A stretch of 37,352 nt of DNA, from the NCBI GenBank assembly GCA_030951025.1, contig JAUZQK010000089.1, positions 1-37,352 on the forward strand, in the 5' to 3' direction. A program made the position numbers and the translations under genes. Below the pieces are notes generated by a model. The model was given only the letters and a program-made list of their open reading frames with translations, had not been told where the DNA came from and ran no database searches. Positions 32,726-37,352 of the stretch are shown piece after piece (position 1 is the first letter of the stretch; each line of letters starts with the position of its first letter). The stretch is from Mariprofundus sp. (GTDB lineage Bacteria; Pseudomonadota; Zetaproteobacteria; Mariprofundales; Mariprofundaceae).

Positions 32726-34894
32726 ATGGCAACAAAAAAGGTAAAAGAACAGGCGCGCAAAGTGCTCAAGGATGTGTTCGGTTATGATTCATTCCGACCG
32801 ATGCAGGAAGAGATTATTTGTGCATTGATGGATGGTAAAGATGCGTTTGTATTGATGCCGACCGGTGGTGGTAAATCACTGTGTTATCAGATTCCGGCGA
32901 TCATGCGTGAGGGAACGGGTATTGTTGTATCGCCATTGATTTCCTTGATGAAAGATCAGGTTGATGCTTTGAATGCCTGCGGTGTGAGTGCGGCTTATTA
33001 CAATTCGTCGTTGAAAGCTGCCGAGGCCAAAGATGTATTGGAACGTTTTGAGTCCGGCAAGCTGGATATGCTTTATGTTGCACCGGAGCGTTTGCTCTCG
33101 AAGGCCTTTTTGGCCAAGTTGCAGAAATTGAAGTTGGCCATGTTTGCCGTTGATGAGGCGCATTGTGTATCGCAGTGGGGTCACGATTTCAGGCCTGAAT
33201 ATGTGCGGCTCGGTGAGTTGCGTGAGATTTTCCCCGATGTGCCAATGCTGGCACTTACCGCGACTGCCGATGAACATACCCGCGAAGATATCAGTGAGCG
33301 TTTGCAGTTGGCCAAGTCGCAGCGTTTTACAGCCAGTTTTGATCGCCCCAATATCCGCTATCTGGTGGCTGAAAAGCGTCAGCCCTTGACCCAGATTTTG
33401 CAGTTCCTGGACGGCTGGCAGAATTGTTCGGGTGTGATTTATTGTTTGTCGCGCAAGCGGGTGGAAGATCTGGCGGTGAATTTGCAGCGCCATGGGATTC
33501 GGGCGGCGGCTTATCATGCCGGTATTCCGGGTCGATCGCGTGAAAAGGTGCAGGATGATTTCTTGCGTGATCGCGTTAAAGTGATTGTGGCAACGATTGC
33601 CTTTGGTATGGGGGTGGATAAACCCAATGTGCGTTTCGTGATTCACCATGATATTCCCAAGAGTATTGAGTCCTATTATCAGGAAACAGGCCGTGCAGGC
33701 CGTGATGGTTTGGAATCGGAAGCCTTGATGTTGTACGGTTCTGGCGATGTGAATCTGGTGCGTCGTTTGATTGAGAATGTGGAAAATATCGATCAGCGCC
33801 GTGTTGAAGTGCATAAGCTCAATAGTATGGTGGCATTCTCGGAAGCATTGACCTGTCGCCGCCGTGTATTGCTGGGTTATTTCAGTGAGCCGCTGGATCA
33901 TTCCTGTGGCAATTGCGATATCTGTCTCGATCCACCCAAAACCTATGATGCGACGGAACTGGCTGAAGCGGCGCTGCAATGTGTGCGTGAAATCAAAGGT
34001 CATTTCGGCATGGGTTATGTGATTGATGTGCTGCGTGGTTCCAACAATGCCCGCATCAAGGAACACAAACACGATAAGATCAAGAGTCATGGTGCCGGTG
34101 CTGATATCAATGCTGATGAATGGACCTCTATTTTGCGCCAGTTGGTGCATCATGGTTATTTCATGCAGGATGTATCCAAGCGTGCAGCCATGCTGGCAAC
34201 CAAAAAAGCCGAGCATATTGGTACAGGTGATCCGATTATGCTGGCCAAGTATCAGCCGGGTATTCGTCGTCAGTTCAAACGTCTCGGTATGGCGCGTGAT
34301 GAGTTGCTGTTTAAAAAGCTGGTGGCCTTGCGGGAAGAGCAGGCAGAAAAAGATGATCTACCGCCGCATGTGGTATTCAGTGATGTGAGTCTGACGGAAA
34401 TGAGTCAGAAGCAACCTGCTGATGTCGCAGGCATGCGTTTGATCAGTGGTATGGGGGCGCATAAATTAGAGGAATATGGTGATGTGTTCCTTGCGCTGAT
34501 CAAGAAGCACAGTGAGAGCAAAGCCAGTAAAAAGACCAAGGATAATGGCAAGGATATCCCGATGCTGATTGCCAAGGGGCCGGGTCTGAATGAAACACAG
34601 ACTTATACGCTGGCGCTGCATCGTAAAGAAGGTTTAACTCTGGCTCAAAATGCAGCCCAACAGGGTGTGAGCGAAGTGACCGTCTTGCGCCATTATGTGG
34701 CGATCATTCGTGCCGGCCAATATATCGATGTGCCTGCTTTCATTGGCAAGGATTTTGAAACGGTGATGAATGAGCTGACCGATGCTGATCCTTATGCGTC
34801 ATTGACGGAGATTAAAGCTGATTTGTCGGTTGAGCTGAGCAATGAAGAGTTCCGTTTGGTCTTGGCATGGCGTGAAGCGATAGGCGTGGCTTAG
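32726..34894 (+). CDS. recQ: ATP-dependent DNA helicase RecQ
   Basis: This 722-residue 3'-5' helicase has Walker A TGGGKS (about 46-51), DEAHCVSQWGHDFRPEY (about 143), LTATA, the conserved FDRPNIRY block, HAGI and the motif VI QETGRAGRDG. A RQC zinc site (CRRRVLLGYFSEPLDHSCGNCDIC, four Cys) and a winged-helix region (about 400-500) follow. An HRDC-like segment comes near 530-590. The last 100 residues resemble the extra helix-turn-helix (HTH_40) found in some RecQs, which E. coli lacks. An inverted repeat and the leader lie upstream. Its stop overlaps the convergent ychJ stop in TTAG. Confidence 0.96.
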   Translation: MATKKVKEQARKVLKDVFGYDSFRPMQEEIICALMDGKDAFVLMPTGGGKSLCYQIPAIMREGTGIVVSPLISLMKDQVDALNACGVSAAYYNSSLKAAEAKDVLERFESGKLDMLYVAPERLLSKAFLAKLQKLKLAMFAVDEAHCVSQWGHDFRPEYVRLGELREIFPDVPMLALTATADEHTREDISERLQLAKSQRFTASFDRPNIRYLVAEKRQPLTQILQFLDGWQNCSGVIYCLSRKRVEDLAVNLQRHGIRAAAYHAGIPGRSREKVQDDFLRDRVKVIVATIAFGMGVDKPNVRFVIHHDIPKSIESYYQETGRAGRDGLESEALMLYGSGDVNLVRRLIENVENIDQRRVEVHKLNSMVAFSEALTCRRRVLLGYFSEPLDHSCGNCDICLDPPKTYDATELAEAALQCVREIKGHFGMGYVIDVLRGSNNARIKEHKHDKIKSHGAGADINADEWTSILRQLVHHGYFMQDVSKRAAMLATKKAEHIGTGDPIMLAKYQPGIRRQFKRLGMARDELLFKKLVALREEQAEKDDLPPHVVFSDVSLTEMSQKQPADVAGMRLISGMGAHKLEEYGDVFLALIKKHSESKASKKTKDNGKDIPMLIAKGPGLNETQTYTLALHRKEGLTLAQNAAQQGVSEVTVLRHYVAIIRAGQYIDVPAFIGKDFETVMNELTDADPYASLTEIKADLSVELSNEEFRLVLAWREAIGVA

Positions 34895-35271
34895 CTTCTG
34901 CCTGTTTCTGAAACATCACATGTGCCATCAACATAACGCCAGTGCCCATCGCATTGTTGAAAGCGGCTGATTTCATGCAGTGCCATGACAGCGCTGCCCT
35001 CTTTGAACGCAGCAATGAATTCAACCGTATCGTGGCTGGCGTTGATGATATTCAGCCCCCGCCAGTTTGTGCTGGTGGGCGATACCGATGATGGGCGTGT
35101 ATCGGGATGCCAGCTGAGATGTAAATAATCCCAATAGCCCAACACATAGGCTGAATAACGGGAGCGCATCAGTGTTTCTGCACTGTCGGCGTTATCGTGC
35201 TTGATGATGCTCTCGCAGCAGTGGGCAAAGCTGCATCCACTGCCGCAGGGGCAGGTTTCGTGTTTATTCAT
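34891..35271 (-). CDS. ychJ: YchJ-family SEC-C protein
   Basis: This 126-residue protein has an N-terminal SEC-C zinc motif (CPCGSGCSFAHCCE, residues 7-20). The YchJ/UPF0225 core follows: AETLMRSRYSAYVLGYWDYLHLSWHP, then VEFIAAFKEG...LHEISRFQQCDGHWRYVDG. Function is not established. The start overlaps the ycgN stop as ATGA, so it is translated with ycgN. Its own stop overlaps the recQ stop on the other strand. Confidence 0.92.
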   Translation of the reverse strand: MNKHETCPCGSGCSFAHCCESIIKHDNADSAETLMRSRYSAYVLGYWDYLHLSWHPDTRPSSVSPTSTNWRGLNIINASHDTVEFIAAFKEGSAVMALHEISRFQQCDGHWRYVDGTCDVSETGRS

Positions 35272-35753
35272 TCAATGGGCTTAGTAGTGGGCTTTGTGAT
35301 GGGGGCTGCGCTGGAACCAGTATCGCCATCCGGGTCAATAATGTGGCGGACGATGTCACTTTCAGTAAAATGCTCGCCGCATACTGTCTTGCCTTGCAGT
35401 GATATTTGTGCCTGATGTACGGCGTTTTTATCGCCGCAAATCAAATGATGCCAGTCGAACAAGGCTTTATCCTCATGCCGCAAGCGGTAGGCGCAGGTCT
35501 GCGGCAGCCAGGCGAACTGTTGATCGGTGAAGCTGCGAATATCCATGCATTCGGGAACCAGGGTGTTTCGGCTGGGGTAATCGCTGCAGCGGCAGCTGTT
35601 ATGATTGAATAGACGACAGCGGATATCGGTGTATAAAATTTCACCACTGTCCTCATCTTCAAATTTCCATACGCAGCAGCGCCCGCAACCGTCACACAGT
35701 GATTCCCACTCGCTATCGGATAGCTCGGCCAGAGATTTGTTTTCCCAGAACAT
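35268..35753 (-). CDS. ycgN: YcgN-family Cys-cluster protein (UPF0260)
   Basis: This protein has the CxxCxxCC-type cluster CDGCGRCCVWKFEDEDSGE, followed by CRLFNHNSCRCSDYPSR, the VPEC segment and the WLPQTCAYRL block. These mark the UPF0260/YkgJ family of putative metal-binding proteins. I place the start at the ATG of MFWENKSL (35753), one base after the phoH stop. A TTG five codons upstream is inside phoH. The C-terminal KPTTKPIE tail is variable. A PhoH-YcgN-YchJ operon would be read from the phoH promoter. Confidence 0.93.
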   Translation of the reverse strand: MFWENKSLAELSDSEWESLCDGCGRCCVWKFEDEDSGEILYTDIRCRLFNHNSCRCSDYPSRNTLVPECMDIRSFTDQQFAWLPQTCAYRLRHEDKALFDWHHLICGDKNAVHQAQISLQGKTVCGEHFTESDIVRHIIDPDGDTGSSAAPITKPTTKPIE

Positions 35754-35754
35754 G

Positions 35755-37122
35755 TTACAGCACTTCAACCGCTTTGGCCGCGAGTCTGGAGCGTTCGCTG
35801 GCTTTTAAGGCGATATGACCGCTATGTTCCCATTCGGCAAAGGCTGATACAGCCAGCGTTAAACCATTGGTGTGGGCGGTGAGGTAGGGCGTGTCGATCT
35901 GGGCATTGTTGCCGAGAATGATTAATTTGGAATCTTCACCGACCCGGGTGACAATGGTTTTCATCTGGTGGGGCGTGAGATTCTGTGCTTCATCGACAAT
36001 CAGCCATGTTTTGGTGAACGTACGTCCGCGTGCATAGGATAAAGCGGCAATTTCAATGCGGTTCTGCCCCAGTATATCGGAGATGTTCTGTGCTTCATCA
36101 CCGAGTAACAGCGATAGGTTGTCGGTAATTGCGCCCATCCAAGGCTCCAGCTTTTCGCGTTCAGTGCCGGGTAAAAAACCGATATCCTGACCCATCGGCA
36201 CGGTGGCACGGGTTACCAGAATCTTTTCATATAGCCCCATGTCGAGGGTTTGATGCAGGCCTGCAGCCAGCGCCAATAAGGTTTTGCCGGAACCAGCCAA
36301 CCCCATCATGGCAACCAGATCCAGATCGGCATCCATGAGTAGATTCATGGCCATGTTCTGTTCCAGATTGCGCGCCTGAATACCCCATACCGAATGGCGC
36401 TCATGGCGATAGGATAATATATCCAGCAAATGCACCCGCCGTTCATCGCTATCGATAGCAGTGCAACGCATGGCAACTTCACGATCTCCGGGTAAAATAA
36501 CAAAGGTGTTTTTGAATGGCAGCGGCATATCTTTCGGCCAGCTGACCACAAAGTGGTTGCCATGATCGTGTTCAAGCACAGCCATGCTGCCGGCCATGGT
36601 TTCCCATGTATCAAAATCCAGCCGTACTTTACCACTCGGCAATACGGATAAATCAGTGACCACACGATCAGAGCGGTAATCTTCTGTTTTTAAACCCAGC
36701 GCGCGCGCCTTGATGCGCAGATTAATATCCTTGGAGACCAAAATAACATGGCGATCCGGATTTTGCTGCTGGGCATACATGGCCACCGCAATGATGCGGT
36801 TATCACCGCTGCCCTTGGTTAGGGAGTCGGGTAATAATTCGGTTGAACGGTGATTAAGCTCAAAAAACAAACGTCCACCGCCGGGTAAGGGGCAGCCTTT
36901 GGATAGGTCGCCGCATTCCATGCTTAATTCATCCAACTGACGTGATGCTTCACGTACGTTGCGTGCCAGCTCATCCACCCCCTTTTTCACATGGTCCATT
37001 TCTTCCAGTACGACAATCGGTAAAACAACATCATGTTCATCAAAACGTTGCAGTGCGTTGGGGTCGTGAATGATGACGTTGGTATCAAGGATGTAGATCT
37101 TACGTGGCTGTTCGTTGCTCAA
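35755..37122 (-). CDS. PhoH-family ATPase with N-terminal PIN domain
   Basis: The N-terminal PIN ribonuclease domain (about residues 1-150) begins KIYILDTNVIIHDP and has the acidic residues of a nuclease. The PhoH ATPase (about 230-455) has Walker A MGLAGSGKT, the ATVPMGQDIGFLPG block and Walker B LIVDEAQN. The pair resembles PhoH2-type RNA helicase/nucleases. I start at a TTG at 37122 because AAGGGGAA sits just upstream and the protein then begins SNEQPRKIYIL. An upstream GTG at 37161 is less supported. ycgN follows one base after the stop. Confidence 0.93.
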   Translation of the reverse strand: MSNEQPRKIYILDTNVIIHDPNALQRFDEHDVVLPIVVLEEMDHVKKGVDELARNVREASRQLDELSMECGDLSKGCPLPGGGRLFFELNHRSTELLPDSLTKGSGDNRIIAVAMYAQQQNPDRHVILVSKDINLRIKARALGLKTEDYRSDRVVTDLSVLPSGKVRLDFDTWETMAGSMAVLEHDHGNHFVVSWPKDMPLPFKNTFVILPGDREVAMRCTAIDSDERRVHLLDILSYRHERHSVWGIQARNLEQNMAMNLLMDADLDLVAMMGLAGSGKTLLALAAGLHQTLDMGLYEKILVTRATVPMGQDIGFLPGTEREKLEPWMGAITDNLSLLLGDEAQNISDILGQNRIEIAALSYARGRTFTKTWLIVDEAQNLTPHQMKTIVTRVGEDSKLIILGNNAQIDTPYLTAHTNGLTLAVSAFAEWEHSGHIALKASERSRLAAKAVEVL

Positions 37123-37215
37123 GATAGTTCCCCTTATGGGCGTATTGGTGCTGCAAGGCACATGATGCCAGATGCGGTATATTTAGCATCTTAATAAAAT
37201 ATCTGCATTTGAGAC

Positions 37216-37243
37216 TTGACAGCAAAAACTTGCTCGGCATGAT
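37216..37243 (+). promoter_or_regulatory. Candidate promoter of tRNA-Gly
   Basis: A perfect -35 TTGACA at 37216-37221 is followed after 16 bases by CATGAT (37238-37243), four of six for a -10. The tRNA begins 12 bases after it. A GC-rich discriminator-like stretch, as is common for stable RNA genes, follows. Confidence 0.5.
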
Positions 37244-37255
37244 TCGCCCCGATTC

Positions 37256-37331
37256 GCGGGTATAGCTCAGTTGGTAGAGCGCGACCTTGCCAAGGTCGAG
37301 GTCACCGGTTCGAGCCCGGTTACCCGCTCCA
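37256..37331 (+). tRNA. tRNA-Gly (anticodon GCC)
   Basis: A full cloverleaf is present. The acceptor stem pairs GCGGGTA/TACCCGC. The D arm is GCTCAGTTGGTAGAGC. The anticodon stem CGACC/GGTCG encloses TTGCCAA with anticodon GCC. The T arm has GGTTCGAGCC. The discriminator is T and CCA is encoded. It is 76 bases long. The window ends 21 bases later, so tRNA or other genes may follow. Confidence 0.97.
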
Positions 37332-37352
37332 GATTAAGGGGTCCCCGTGACC

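Noticed and set aside
32876-34216. A 446-codon open frame antisense to recQ
   Set aside because: It is a shadow of recQ, rich in His/Ile/Thr, while recQ shows complete helicase motifs.
37256-37331. tRNA as a possible integration site
   Set aside because: No integrase gene or repeat of the tRNA 3' end is visible in the window.

Overview
The window reads as an ordinary chromosomal segment of a Gram-negative, LPS-making, free-living proteobacterium. The evidence is heptose-LPS genes (gmhA-like SIS protein, standalone hldE adenylyltransferase), several lipobox lipoproteins, an LpoA/LppC lipoprotein, a DolP/YraP-like BON lipoprotein, YcgN, YchJ and YqaA homologues, and an IscR-type iron-sulfur regulon. 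The mix resembles Gammaproteobacteria or Zetaproteobacteria. A Zetaproteobacterium (Mariprofundus-like) is my best guess, made from gene content alone and not proven. No phage, CRISPR array, transposase gene or plasmid module was seen.

Layout. 1-1292 is the only clearly accessory stretch: a decayed gene with two frame changes, then a fold-back element of about 220 bp with perfect 18-bp terminal inverted repeats. 1293-3079 holds two divergent orphan lipoproteins. 3091-5494 (minus) is argG, cytochrome b561, uspA. 5560-6495 is a divergent ogt/yqaA pair. 6538-8621 (minus) is SH3-coiled-coil protein, smpB, AEC transporter. 8794-10333 (plus) has an OmpA-like lipoprotein with a clear promoter and terminator, then a membrane-anchored coiled-coil protein. 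10403-15342 (minus) is lpoA/lppC, nadB, acylphosphatase, hemH. 15341-19385 (plus) is rsmI, yraN, gmhA-like SIS protein, a deoxyhypusine-synthase-like protein, a BON lipoprotein and hldE. This resembles the E. coli rsmI/lpoA-yraN-diaA-dolP neighbourhood with heptose genes built in. 19669-23503 (minus) is a CPA1 antiporter with TrkA domain, gluQ, cysM. 23618-26056 (plus) is gpmI and a DUF4126 protein. 26094-30175 (minus) is iscR, iscS, iscA, gcvR, def, mutM. 30377-34894 (plus) is a TPR-sulfotransferase, a Dabb protein and recQ. 34891-37122 (minus) is phoH-PIN, ycgN, ychJ. The window ends with tRNA-Gly(GCC).

How the genes fit together. The central block joins envelope biogenesis (LpoA, DolP-like BON, heptose synthesis) with translation housekeeping (RsmI). 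The isc block lacks iscU, but its promoter carries a near-consensus IscR type-1 box over the -35, which argues for classical [2Fe-2S]-IscR feedback control.

Most interesting signals: (1) a deoxyhypusine-synthase-fold protein translationally coupled to gmhA whose expected catalytic lysine position is methionine; (2) in-frame 15-bp (five-residue) tandem arrays in three unrelated proteins, plus a 14-bp array over the yraN start; (3) the fold-back element at the left edge; (4) divergent lpoA and rsmI start codons that share one CATG; (5) the overlapping dyads at the iscR promoter.
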